Shown piece after piece: positions 11,225-24,170 of a DNA stretch of 64,000 nt; position 1 is the first letter of the stretch; every line of letters begins with the position of its first letter. The stretch covers positions 1 through 64,000 of the forward strand of contig JADFUC010002411.1 of the NCBI GenBank assembly GCA_019722365.1. Direction: 5' to 3'. The DNA comes from Lithospermum erythrorhizon. Its lineage: Eukaryota; Streptophyta; Magnoliopsida; Boraginales; Boraginaceae. Below the pieces are notes generated by a model. The model worked only from the letters and a program-made list of their open reading frames with translations, searched no databases and had not been told where the DNA came from. The position numbers and the translations under genes were made by a program.

Positions 11225-11430
11225 TTATACTTCAGTATGTCAAGCTGCATCTATTATCACTTGCTACAAGATTGCCGACGCGAGATTATACTTCGTATGT
11301 GCAAATGAGATCTATTATCACTTTCATGCATTGTCAGCGCTGCCTTATACTTTGGTATGTTGCACAATAGATCTATTATCACTTCATATGGGATTGTTGA
11401 CGCTGCCTTATACTAATGTATAAGCGCAAG
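11225..11430 (+). repeat. Tandem array of about 60-bp units with a palindromic core
   Basis: Four units, each with a TTATACTT..GTAT core (centres near 11232, 11292, 11352 and 11414) and a conserved 'agatctattatcact' box between them. The same box and core recur, reversed, at 36.12-36.45 kb. See the finding on hairpins. Confidence 0.75.
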
Positions 11431-11655
11431 TGGTTATTAAAGGACACCTACCTCGTGTAGACGGATCGACTTATACAGACGGAGGTGGTATATCAGGAGA
11501 TATGGGAGATGTATACAATGCTGTGAGTTATAGCTCACATGCTTTATTTCACCTTGCGTGTTCTTCGTGCCTTTATCGGTACCTTCTATTATATCTTAAC
11601 ATGTTAAGCGCTCGAGACCTTCTTTAAATTATTGTATGACTTTATTAGGTAGTTC

Positions 11656-11658
<3 letters not shown>

Positions 11659-11721
<63 letters not shown>
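11659..11721. repeat. (AT)n microsatellite
   Basis: About 60 bp of nearly pure AT dinucleotide with one G interruption near 11709, inside the Gypsy LTR. Confidence 0.95.
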
Positions 11722-12439
11722 GCCGTATTTTGTGGCCCAGTGTCATTATAATATCTGTCTGCCTCGTCTGTATGCGAAGTTTCCTGCAGCAAGTTGTTCA
11801 CTAAGCTGCCACACCCCTCGCGAAGCGGCATTTATCAAAGGCCGGGACAGACGGCTACTGGGACAGAGGCTGTCGGAGAGTTCGATCCGAGCCACAGCTA
11901 ACATCGCAAAGGCCGAGGATCTCACAAATTTCATTTCACGCGTTGTCAATCGCTTTTTTATCATATACTTTATTTTCAACTTTAGCCTCATTTGGCATGT
12001 CATTTTGTATTACTTTCAGAGTTTCGCCGCATTACCGCTTATCATGAGCATGTCAGATGATTTCGAAATATTTGCTAGATATCACCGACGGATTGAAATT
12101 TAAACTGCTTATCGAGAATCTTACGGAAATTCAAAATTTTGATGAAACGCTTTAAACCGAGTTGTCATTGCTGTGACTCGTGTTCCGACTATAATGATTC
12201 TCACCAGACGGTCAGAATTTTACTCTGCCGTGTTACAATAAATGGATCAAGTCATCACTCAAGATATAGCAACCTAACTAATTCTATTACCCACTACTGC
12301 TGTAGAGAGAACTCACACATACCCTTCCAGAACCATTTCCAATTCTCTGAACGAAGATTTTTGAAAGTCCCATTCTATATACCTTATAAAAAGCCGCTGC
12401 ATTCAAAAATGTGTTTTTTATTTTTTACAAGATTATATT

Positions 12440-14959
12440 TCTAACAACCTACCTCTGTGTCAAGCCACCCAGAGGTTAAGCCATCAAACAACTGCATACC
12501 CGTAGTCACCGATCACAACATAAAAGACTTCATTCGACATTAATAATAATAATAATATCATTCATCATGAACTAACAACATCACACAAGAACGTATCACC
12601 AACTAGTCCTTACATCAACCCTAAAAATACAACCATACAATACGCACAAAATCTCCACAATACAACATATTACACGACTTCCTCAATATACAAGTTTGAA
12701 TTTGAAAATATGAACAAAGAGGAAAAGCATTGTTATTGTTATTTTAGTGTAAGAAATGTAGCAATATAGCAAGGCTCCTACTGCAAACATTTTAGTTTTG
12801 CAACCTCAACGATCAACCTCAGAAACTCAGTATGAACGCCTACCATTGTAGCACAGTGAGTCACTATTGCCCAAGCTGTATCACAAATACCAGACTTGAT
12901 CTCATCACATATATTCATACTTATATATATAACATATGCATATACATTAATCGAACCACACAACGAATAACAAATACCACAACTCACATAATCCTCTTAT
13001 ACGACAAGTATACAATACTTACAAGTAGCCTTATAATCATAAATAACACATATTCATTTAAAAAACTCTAGTTCAACACACACAAGATAATCAAAGTCAT
13101 CAAATGAGGAATCCACCTCCAAATAACACATATGAGGAATCCACCTCCAAATAATAACACACACGAGGAATCCAATTCCAAATAATACACATATGTTAAT
13201 CCACTCAAATAATACACACACGAACCACTCCAATAATACATTACATAGAAACTCCAAATAATCGTGATGAGGCCCCACCTTCATCCTCCCGACCGAGGCT
13301 ACACTTCAAATTCTATATATCATTCAAACCTCCCGAATCCACTCTGGCTATCCACACAATATGCACACCACACCAAACCTCCTGCCTGGGTCACTACCGC
13401 CCGCAAATAACACACAAAGCAATCAAAACATCCGCGACACAACACAAGTAATAATAAATAATCTCATAACATGAATCATATTCACAACTATCTCGTATCA
13501 CAAATCATAATCTCAATTATCTCATAATATACCTCTAATCTCAATTTATTTCACTATATGAATATAAATCGAATTTACACACAATATCAATCATAATCAC
13601 ATTATATCAAATAGTCTCATGACAACACATGCAAAATATATACCATAATATAGCGGTGGTTGACGCGAGATTTGTACTCACCTCGAGCCCAAAGAATGCT
13701 AACTCTAGGCAGCCTCCTCGTACAGTCCTTTAAGCTCAACTCCTGTCTAAAAATACATTATAACACATTCCGTAGGATAACCTCTCTTATCTATAAAACC
13801 CTTTGTGCATATACCACGCCTCACAATTCAAATTAACCTTTAGTAATCATCCTATCCCCGAAATTGGCATAGCTAATTTCTAAAATTCCAACTTAACTAC
13901 ATTCAATTTACTAACTTCATAACTCCCAATATTCGGTCACACCTTATTATCCCAAATAATAACACACGTTACATTCCAATCAACTAAACCATTATAATCA
14001 ACCTTAGTTCAAAACCCAATTACTTACTCAACTTGAATAACCTAATCATCAACATCTCACCAATCAAATCCTCAAAACATCCAAAACAAACCATATCACA
14101 TTCCAACAACACACTTTCACAAATTCCACAATTTCCTCAAAAGTCAACAAAAGTCAATGTAACTTATTCGACAATTTCTAACCCAAGAATCGATCATTAT
14201 CACTTTCTATCACATAATCCAAACTTAGGTGATAACTTATACCATTTTACATTTCAAACCTTTAAAGTCAACCTAAAAGTCAACATCTCAAATTCATGAA
14301 AATACCCCAAAAGATTCCTTGGGCAAGCTTTCTAACTTCACTCAGCAACTATAATGGAAGACTACATAACATAATTTAAAGTTTAATATCAAATTGGCAA
14401 AGTCAACCTAAAGGTCAAATCCTCCAAACTCAAGAAATACTCCAAAAAGGTTTGATCTTTCTTACCTAGATATGATGAGGATGATGAGGGAGAAGCAAAT
14501 CCACCACTTCTCATTCCTCGAAATGTTTTGACAAATCACGGTAGAAAGTTTCAAGAAAATCTGTGAGACGGAATATTCTCGCCAAAACCCCAAAGAAAAG
14601 CGGGACGAATTTAATGACATGAAAGAGGATAAGGATGACATATTTAAAATAGCTTGAGTCCTGCCTGGGTTTCGGGTTACCTCCACTCTCCTACTTAAAT
14701 CTCACAATGAAACCGATTCCAAAATGTAAAATTTCCCATGACATAACCATTATCATATATTAGTCTCGTACATCGATTTTATTCCTAAATTATTTATACT
14801 ATCTCCTAGTCCCACCACAAACCCCGAATGTACCACCAACCCACCTCAATGGTTAGTATTCTCCACTACTCAACTTCAAATTCATTAATTTCACCTAAAT
14901 ACTCCACTTGAAACTTCATATACTATCAACATAATATTGGTATGAAACGAGTTATTACA
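12440..14959 (-). repeat. Ty3/Gypsy LTR, second subtype, minus orientation
   Basis: Resembles 17373-19747. Shared landmarks: 'catcacaacataaaagacttcattcgacattaat'-like opening, 'cctcccgaccgaggct'-like block (13285), 'ttgtactcacctcgagc' (13672), and the end 'attggtatgaaacgagttattaca' (14959). It ends next to attgccctccc, the complement of a polypurine-type stretch, so it was a 3' LTR whose internal region is mostly gone. Contains three units of a 28-31 bp direct repeat at 13105-13195 beginning 'gaggaatccacctccaaat'. Confidence 0.7.
13105..13195. repeat. 28-31 bp direct repeats in the Gypsy LTR
   Basis: Three consecutive units start gaggaatcca at 13105, 13133 and 13164. Related units occur at 17918-18035 in the sister LTR, so the array is an old feature of this LTR subtype. 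Confidence 0.8.
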
Positions 14960-15469
14960 ATATTGCCCTCCCAAATAAAGTTAATTACAAGACATCTAAT
15001 GGTTAGCAAGCTTCAATAATAATTACAAATAATAAATTTGTATTAAAATTATTAAACATAAAACAGATTCAAGAAGTTATAATTTGATGTTATAATTTAA
15101 TTTATCAATAACTAAAATAAATAAATTATGTTTATGTTATTACTTCATTCTAATTATAGCTAATAATTAAAATATATGGATGTTTCATGACTCTCATTAT
15201 TTCACATTTTGAGAGTTACATAAAGAATATTGAATAATTAAAATAAATAATTGTATTTATGTATTTACTTCATAACACACATTAAAATATTTGCAAGTTA
15301 CATGATTATCTTTATTTCACCTTTTCATAGTTAGACAAAAAAATTAAAATATTATTTTTTTTATAAATACCAATTATTTTATATTAGGTATTATGTAATT
15401 TCAACACCATACCTCAAATGCCAGAGAAAAATTACAATATCAACTTTTACTCATTTTCATAGAATGATT
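14960..15469. other. AT-rich stretch with decayed repeats, no gene
   Basis: The first 35 bases look like the 3' end of a Gypsy internal region. The rest is very AT-rich with two imperfect direct repeats (about 15115-15240 and 15241-15345) sharing 'taattaaaata..', 'ttacttcat' and 'ttatttcac.ttt'. No reading frame or RNA gene seen. Confidence 0.5.
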
Positions 15470-16277
15470 TGTTAGGTTTTCGAGATTAAAATAACAATTA
15501 TAAATAAACTGAAACCAGGATTTCTACGAATAATATAAAACAATAATATACAAGTGTGTACCTTTCTTTAGGGATTTGCAGCGGAATATATTCCATAGAT
15601 ACTAACAATCAACATGATTGTCTCTAAGCATCACCCACACCAACGATTAACGGTAACTCCTCCGGTAGTCTTAATGTAACTCTTTAAAATATTAAATCAG
15701 AAGAGATTAAAGAAAACCAATGAGTTTTCCCTTCCTACTACTCGAATTAAGCAGCTTTATAAGAGAATTTTTTCCTTTCACTATTTCAGCCAGAAGGAAT
15801 GTACCAAAATGGCAATCTAATTCATCCTAAATGTGGCTTTATATAGATTTGAAGCCTTAAGAGAAGTACAAAATGAGAGGAATTACCACCTATTTCTCAA
15901 ACCCTAGTTGCCTCGGGGGTAAAATTCTAAATCTTAATTGTCCCAACATTTCCATACGCTTTCATTTTCAACCCCTCGGAGGTTATAGTAATTCGGGGAT
16001 TATAGTTCGATTTTGTTGTCACAAGGTAACCCCAGTCATTCAACTATAGCAATATATTAATTTATGCTAACTCTAACATCATATTATTAATATATAGATT
16101 GGCGAAAGTGCACTTAGTAAGTCATCATAACCCCCTAATGTCAATCGAAGTTAGCTAATTGCCAATCATTCCAACAATCGAATGTAGATATCTCAATATA
16201 AATTTCTTAAATGTCAGACAATCTAATTGTTCAACAGTATATATATTTATGAGATCTAACATCTCATATTTCAAACA
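15470..16277 (-). repeat. 3' LTR of Copia element A
   Basis: TGTTAGGTTTT at 15470 to TTTCAAACA at 16277. On the minus strand it opens TGTTTGAAATATGAGATG, close to the LTR opening TGTTGGAAATGTGAGATG at 57085, and both share 'acattaggggttatgatga'-type and 'aatctatatattaat' blocks. Hence the two elements are one family. It is followed at 16278 by ctccatatgccc, a decayed polypurine-tract complement. Confidence 0.8.
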
Positions 16278-17372
16278 CTCCATATGCCCTCTTGGATTAT
16301 TATTTGCAAAGCTTAATTACTTACTAATCGATTACATCCGACATGATCCTCAGACGCGATTTCCTTTTCAACAAATTTCAAAGCATGGTAAGATATGTAT
16401 CACCTTACACTTTGCACCTCGCACTTTTCTTGGCTATATGAAAAGCTGACAAGTGATCTCGCCTGAAATTTGTGTTGGCCAAAGAAATCAACACCATCGT
16501 TCTAAGAGCTTTAAATCTAAACTGCTATCCGTTGTACAAATTCCATCTTATGCATAAAAGATTTTACAAGGACACTCAGAGTATATAGAACTCAAGTCTT
16601 TTATAATCCTCCGCTACTTAAAAAACGCGCAGACACGGTTAAAGTACATTACTCTGCGCAACCTGCCGCCCAAGTTCAAGACCGCTATTTAACATAAGTT
16701 CTATGAGAAACTTCTTTCTATTACGTATATAATCTTCTAAGTTCTCATGGCGGTCATTATCTAGTATCAATGTTAAAACATTTCCAAATCAGATACCTAT
16801 ATGACACCAGAGTGATAATTCCTCCTTCCGATCCAAAGAACGCGACTCTATTAATCAACACATACTAATCAATGGTGTTCTATTCCAATAGTGAACACCA
16901 ATTAGAAACCACAATATCATTGTCTTCTAGGATTAATAGACAGGTTTTTTGTTTGAGTCCTTAATTCCAAAGACCTCCCTAAAAAATTTATATCGAAATG
17001 GAATAAATTTCTTATTTCGTAGTAATGACGACATACACATTATATATATGTAATGATCATAGTTCAAAAATAAATGATATATATATTGAATTTTGAAAGC
17101 ATAAAATTTAAGCATTATCTTACAATCATTTATGACATACTAAATTTCACTAAGACTAGCTCACTAAGACTAACACTACCTCAAGAATGTCCTTAAGACC
17201 AAGCATTCATGCATCCGCTTTATCATGCCAGCTTGAGGTAGTGATTTACTAGATTCACATTATCATCTGCCTGGAACTTTACATATTCTAACATATATCA
17301 CCTCTATCGGTTATCTCCCGAATAAGACGCTACTTGGCATGAAAGTACATTCTTGATTTCATGAGCGATTCA
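16278..17372 (-). mobile_element. Copia element A, 3' internal region
   Basis: Aligns by eye with the complement of 62960-63800 of the plus-strand Copia element: shared blocks around 'caatggtgt.ctattccaatagtgaac' (16872) and the 'tatatatgtaatgatcat' stretch (17045). Near 17300-17360 the minus strand still shows I-R-E-I-x-D-R-G-D, the RNase H tail motif. No intact frame. The Gypsy LTR at 17373 cuts it. Confidence 0.7.
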
Positions 17373-19747
17373 GGTAACGACTCCGCCTGTGCTCCAGTTT
17401 CCGAGGTTACACAATAACAACTCAAGGCCCTTTGAAGCCACCGATCACGGATGAATTATATTTGTCCATCATGTGAACTAACAACATATACAATAAAACA
17501 ACGAACAACATAATACACATCCACCTTAATGATACAACTCAAAGATACACAAGAAATCCAAAATACAACATAGGAAATGATCACGAGAAACTCTATGCCA
17601 CCACCGCCTTTATATATATATGATCTTCAATCAGCCTCATCAAAGCGCCTCGACAACCTCAACATCAACCCCTTAGGAACCTAGGCATAAAAACTGCTAG
17701 AGAATAGGAGTCGCCTATTGTCGAAAGTGAATACAAATACAAAATACTTGATCCCCATCACATATATTCATACTTATATATATAACATATGCTTATACAC
17801 AACTGCACACAATAACTATTCACAAAATCACTGTAGTTCTCTACATGTACTTTATAACCGCCAACAGCATATATTCATTTAAGGAAAACAATCTCTAAAG
17901 ACACAAAGTCATCAAACGAGGAATCCACCTCAACAAAGCATTACGGACATATGGGGTCCACCCCAAATAATACACACACGAGGAATCCACCTCCAAATAA
18001 TACACATACGGAGTAATCCACCTCCACATAATCGACAGGCCCCACCGAACCTCCGGTTCTGGTGCTACACCCCCAATGTGCCCAACCTAATCCCACGGGG
18101 CCACCCAGCCACAATATGCACACTACACCAAACCTCCCGGCCTGGGTCACTACCGCCCGCAAATAACACACAAAGTGCAATCAAAGCACATCCGCATTAC
18201 GCCCACACACACAAAGACACACACTACAATGCAACTTGCTAACATGAATCATATTCACAACTATCTCATAGTACAAATCATAATCTCAATTATCTCTATA
18301 ATATACCTCTATAATCTCTCAATTATTATTTCACATATGAATCATAAATCGACTACACATAATATCAATCATAATCTCAAATTATTTCATAATATGAATC
18401 AAAATTCAATTGTTTTATAACATGAACTATAAATCACAATTTCCACATAATATCAATCACAAATACATTAACACATATTAGAATAGTCCTAAAATAACAC
18501 ATGAAAAACAATATATAACATAATATATATGAAAGTGTCCCCATCATGATTTGTACTCACCTCGAGCCTAAAAGTGAATGCATTTAATTTAAAGTACCCC
18601 TGCTAGATCCAAAGCTCCAACTCCTATTCAAAAGAATTATATATTATAACACATCCTTTGTAATAACCTCTCTTTTTAACATCTATATAATCGCCGAAAG
18701 TGTTATACCATCGCCTCACGATTCAAATTCTACAACCCTTAGCAATCATCCTATCCCCAAAGCATCGTATACCCTTTTAACATTCCAACATAACTACATT
18801 CTCAATATTCGGCCATCACCTTATTACCCCAACAATAACACTTTAAGACATTCTAACTCAAACTTAACAATCAATTGGCAACTAATTAATCCATTAAATA
18901 CAACGTCCAATTCAATCACGAAAGGCTACACGAACTTTCCCCAACTTTCTCAACCAAATCTCCACCTATCCATATCCAAACCAATAATTCTATACCCAAA
19001 ACAACTATATTAAAGTCCTCTAACCTCATATTGCAATTTAAAGTTAATTTAAGAAAAGTCAATGAAAGTCAACCCTTAACTTACACCACTTTCTAACCCC
19101 AATAATCACTCAAAATCACCGCTAATCCCCTCACCGATACTCAGATAACATTTCTATACCATAATAATTCCAAGATCTAAAAGTCAAAAATTTCTTAAAA
19201 GTCAACTCTTCAAAAACTCAAGAAATACTCCCCAAAGATTCAAGTTTACCTCGCTTCGTAGAGGACGGTAGGGAAGACAAAATCAACTTTTATTGCCTCG
19301 AGCCATTAAAGAATCGGAAGAAATGGAAGAAAAAAATTTCGGGGGAGATTACACCGGCCACGAGGGAAAAAAGGAAGGAAAGAGTTTGTGGATGTTGGAT
19401 GCGGTTAGCGGGTTAGTGGGATTTTTAGATATTAAGGCCTCGCTTTGGCCATGATTTTATTTCTCCACTTTCCATTTCTTAAATCCTTAAACCGATTCCA
19501 AATGTAAAATTTCCATGACATAAACTACTATCCATATAATACAAGTCTCGTACATCGATTTTATTCCAAATTATTTATACTATTCCTGGGTCCCAAATTA
19601 ATAAACCGAAATATACCACCAACCTAATTCGATTTGTTGAATTCTCCAAATTACTCAACTTCCGAAATTTTTAATTTCACCCCAAGATTACCTCCACCGA
19701 GAAACTTATATACTATCAATAATATTGGTATGAAACGGGTTATTTCA
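17373..19747 (-). repeat. 3' LTR of the Gypsy element
   Basis: Begins near 'ggtaacgactccgcc' (the expected TGTAACGAC opening, mutated) and ends 'ggtatgaaacgggttatttca' at 19747. The next bases, 'ttctacccactttataaaatttc', resemble the internal sequence that normally precedes the 3' LTR in this Gypsy type. Confidence 0.75.
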
Positions 19748-22700
19748 TTCTACCCACTTTATAAAATTTCATTCTGAAAACTTACTTCTAAGACCGATTT
19801 TTTTCTTATCGTCCCAACTCGCTTTCAATATGTTTTCTGTCAAGATTTACATCTGTCACCAATCACATTTTCCCAACAACATAGTCATTGATTTCGTAGA
19901 TCGCTGCATCGCCTCAGAATATATTCGCAACGCACTCTAATATTACTTACCGCAACTGATATTTCACAATCTAATCATATCTAAATTCATAGCCCAACTA
20001 ATACGATATATACGTCCTCTCATATCCTTTACACTAACACCCATCAACTCATATTTTATCATGTTATCAGTATCATACATCAACCATCACTAATACCACT
20101 CAAATCAATATCCATATCATCTATATCCGTATCCGCCTCAGCAATTGTGTCATCATATCACCTCCTCATATCGACTCAGTCACGATTCATTAACGCGCAA
20201 GTAAATTCTCTTATCAAAACCCCACTCATCAAATTGTTTATTACTGATTATCTTGGCATCCATATACAAGAATACACCAAATGTTTCCCAAAGATACAAC
20301 CAACATATAATACATCACCGATAACCCCACCATTTCGTAATGCTCCCACATTTATACCTCTTAAAACACGACTTCCTAGTATAGCTTATATCCAATTTAA
20401 CAAATATGCATTATTATAATCTACCTGTGTACGTATATATATAAAGATCACATCGCCATTCATCATTACATTACCTCAATACACTTCATATACGTCTGTT
20501 CTTACTCATTCTCCTATACCATCATGATTTCATCATCAGATAAAGTCAACATCGTGTCTTTTCCTTGCACCCCGCCATTTTACTTATATCACTATGTCAC
20601 GCCATAACATCTTAACCATAGCGAATAATATCTCACTTTCACCATAAAGATATATACCCTAGGCTCACTGTTAACATCATATATTTGTAGCCTTACTACG
20701 ATTTATCAACATCTCACTTCCTGTCAGTATAATTCCAACAACACGCATGTATATATCCATAACGTTAACCCATCATTCACACCACCTCGCTGATAACCCT
20801 TTAATGTAATTGATTAATAGCCATCAATATCCCCTTTTCACATAATTTCACCCCAATGTCTCATTTTGAAGTCAAATTGAAAATTTCAACCTACCATATT
20901 CTTCTTCATCACACTTCAGCCTCAATCTTCATAATGCCAGCATCGCTAACTGCTTCTACCCAAAATGTTGGGGACACCAATGTTGCTCACTTCCTATCTT
21001 CCTTGCATCTCCTTCTCCGTGAGATAAGCATTTTTATGAACTTATCTCTACATTTCATTTATATAGTATTTACCCAAATGCCATTTCTTCATTAATTTAA
21101 CATAATGTAAACTTATTCTCAATTGTAGTCATATCAAGTTCCATTCTTTTCTCGTAGTTCTTTTCATCACCTATTTAGAGTCATTTTTCCTTTCCTCTGC
21201 CTCATTTTCAAAGAATATTAGAATCTAACATCTCCTCAAGAGGCTCTTGAACGCGCCATCCTAACACTGCTCGAATTTAGTATTACCATGTAGCAACTTT
21301 CCTTTACTTAAATTATCATCTTTGTTAACTCGGTCTTACACTTCAATACGCCTTATATCCTTATACAATAGTCACTACTTTCCTATGAGGCCTCTTTACA
21401 ATCAATCAACACATAACATTCTCACCTATTTGTCCTTGAATCTGGCTTAATTCCACCGTTGTATTTTAGTTGATTCCTCGACTGTGATCATTATAAATTC
21501 TAAATCTTTATATGACGCTCCATAAACCACTATGGCCTCTGCATACGATTCCCGACCTTACAGGAAAACTTATAAATCTATACTCATAACAAATTCAATT
21601 ATTATCCTTATTACATTTCTCCAATTTCATTCAATATGACTATAAATTTCACTATCCTCTAGAAGTTACGAATAATAATTCTCTGTTTTCCCATGATACT
21701 ACAATTATTCCCAAGTCACACACTACACCTCAAAGCTACCAAGTCTCACATTATACACCCCTCGATGAAAGCCTATTTCCATAATTATCCTCGTTATGAT
21801 TCATTAAATATAAGATATGTATATTCTACCATACTTCATTACTCCATTGTCCTTCCGAATTTGTCAACCTTCATCTACACCCGCAGGGTCCATTAATTCA
21901 GACCTGTGAACTAACATTAAATATATCCTATCATTAGTTTTCTCCTCATATTATCCTCTTTAAACAAAAAAAATTCATTTATGACTTCGATACATTAACC
22001 ATCATATTTCTCTTGCTAAGCGAGATCCCAAGATTCATTGATATCTGCCATAAATTTCACTCAATTTTCCTTACTCGTTAGTCCAACTTTCTCCGAGCGA
22101 AATGGGTATTTCAAATCTTATAATTTATGAGAATTCCATTCATAACCTCAACTCATCCTTGAAAATTTATCCCAACCTTTCAATCGAACACAATCGCTAT
22201 CACTTATCTTGGAAACAAGTGATAATATCCAAACATTTACTCCCCTTATCACCTTGAATGTCACCGTAGTCCCCTGGCTCCCATGTTAAACCAAACTGCA
22301 CTTTTGATTCATTTAACCTTTAACCTTCTCAACCATCTATTCAAGGCTCTCTTAACCATAATCGCAGATACAATATATTCAAGTCTTCGAAGAAATCACC
22401 TTTCTCTACATGTCTTTCTCGACTACTCGACAAACTAAATTGCACCATTAAGTAAATCTTTGATGTTCCAAACTATTATCACCAAATTTATATTCTTAAT
22501 CTCATACTTTCTCCTTTCAATTCATAAATTGCTACAACCTAATGATCCTATACCAAGATAACATACCCCATATATCATACCTTCCTAATGTTCTATTCCG
22601 TGTTTCACGTTTCACTACGATGCCATTATACAACTTCATCATACATTAACAACCACCAAAAATCGTTTCACCTAATCCCAATCATGTTCTCAGAATTCAA

Positions 22701-24170
22701 TAAAATTCCCTTATCGATCATCGCCTTTAAAATATATCACCATTCCGCTAAGATCCTTATTTCATAAAATTATTCAACAAGCATTAATATCTGGGCCTCT
22801 TTCAACGCTTTTATTGTCTTCGGAAAGAACATCTACCTGACATAACACACTTTTGAAACAACTCCATGGCCTATATTTGTCAAGTTTGTGTCACACCTTT
22901 CCATTGTATCCGGGTAATTCCTTCTTAATCTCTCACCAACTCCAGATATCAACTACCCTCTCGGCAATAATTCTTCCTTCCTTAGACTTTACTACCCCAA
23001 TCAAGAATTAATTTTCCATCCCATCTAAATAGTCTACATTGAAAAATACCAAATATCTTTTATTTCCCCTGAGTCCCAAAATTTTCTTATCTTAATTTTA
23101 TTCTCCAAGCAACCATTCATAACTTAAGCAACTTAGAACTTCATACCGACAATCAACTAAAATAATATCCATTTTCATCCCACCGCTTCGCCAGCATAAA
23201 TCCAACTTTAAATCTACTAACGGAGCACCTACACACTTAATTCCCACCTCAATACCAATTTTTTTTTTCCAATATTTTATTGCATAATCATATTCCAATA
23301 TATCTACATGATCGGATAACCTCCTACAATCACTCCAATCAGAATAACAATTTGCATGTAAAATTTGCGATTTTAAATTTTATCCTTAATTCCTTAGTAT
23401 CCATCGAAATAGAATTTCAATATCAACCTATTACTTAATAATTTACATCTTCTTCTGCTTCAGAGTTCATACCCATATGGAACAACAAGATTCATTAACT
23501 TACTTCATCTTCCCAAGTTGCCCATCCTATCTGTCAACTAAATAAATTCTTCCCTACTCTAACACTCGAGTCCAACTATTATAATTATCACCAACACTCT
23601 TCCACCAATTATCTCGTACAAGACCGATGAATCCCCACGCATCTAAGGATAAGAAATCTATACCACAATCACCAGATTACCCTTAACACTCTTAGATTTA
23701 CATAAATACCTCAACCACTCAACAACTCCAACTCCGACATTATAGATTTCTTTCCAACATCTTTTGGTATCTCCTTTCTCTCCAACAAAATTCCAACAAT
23801 CCATCCATATCTTAGCATCTCATTTCCACACGCTTCTAATTCGAGTTCACATCCTTGATAACAACCATAACCCAGATAAACATCATCAAGCGTGTATTCA
23901 TCAAATCTAATAACCGCTTCACTTCTTATGTCAAATTAAACAACTGAATACTTCCATTCATCTCAACCCTTCCCCTATGGTGCCTACACGCATTTCGACG
24001 AATCTTCCAGTGGCATCCTCAATACCAATGGGGCCAACGATCAACGAAAGAAGAAAAAATTTAGACCTAATATGACACTCGTATCGACAACCACTCGACC
24101 ATCTTACACCTAGGCACATAACCACACAGGACACCACAGAAAAACTGAAACCTAAGCTCTGATACCAAAT
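19748..24170 (-). other. Gypsy internal region, no recognisable coding domain
   Basis: The plus strand is strikingly pyrimidine- and A-rich. Parts recur at 50.64-53.12 kb, for example 'ttctcctttcaattcata' at 22512 and 51240 and the stretch ending at the primer-binding site (23950-24170 and 52900-53120). Shared non-coding sequence between two separate insertions argues that this interior was already non-coding when it was copied. Longest minus frame (23958-24191) resembles nothing known to me. Confidence 0.6.
24156..24167 (-). other. Primer-binding site of the Gypsy element
   Basis: gctctgatacca, complement of TGGTATCAGAGC (initiator tRNA-Met), three bases from the LTR edge at 24171. Confidence 0.9.

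Larger units (their letters stand above)
9830..12237 (+). repeat. Ty3/Gypsy LTR, hairpin-bearing subtype, plus orientation
   Basis: Matches 31.9-34.17 kb in the same orientation and the complement of 34.7-38.15 kb. Shared landmarks are 'aaggtaagaaagttcaaac' and 'catagttgactttt' near 10110-10160 and a tandem array of TTATAC...GTATAA units near 11.23-11.43 kb. The 3' end at gtgttaca (12237) corresponds to the GTCGTTACA end of the family. The 5' edge is too decayed to place precisely. No coding content; the 123-codon frame at 11732 is not recognisable. Confidence 0.6.

Noticed and set aside
11732..12103. 123-codon plus-strand frame
   Set aside because: Inside a Gypsy LTR near its 3' end; no recognisable domain and not kept in the sister LTRs.
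20000..23900. Pyrimidine-rich strand considered as a centromeric satellite or long ncRNA
   Set aside because: No monomer periodicity visible; position between Gypsy LTRs and a primer site explains it as element interior.
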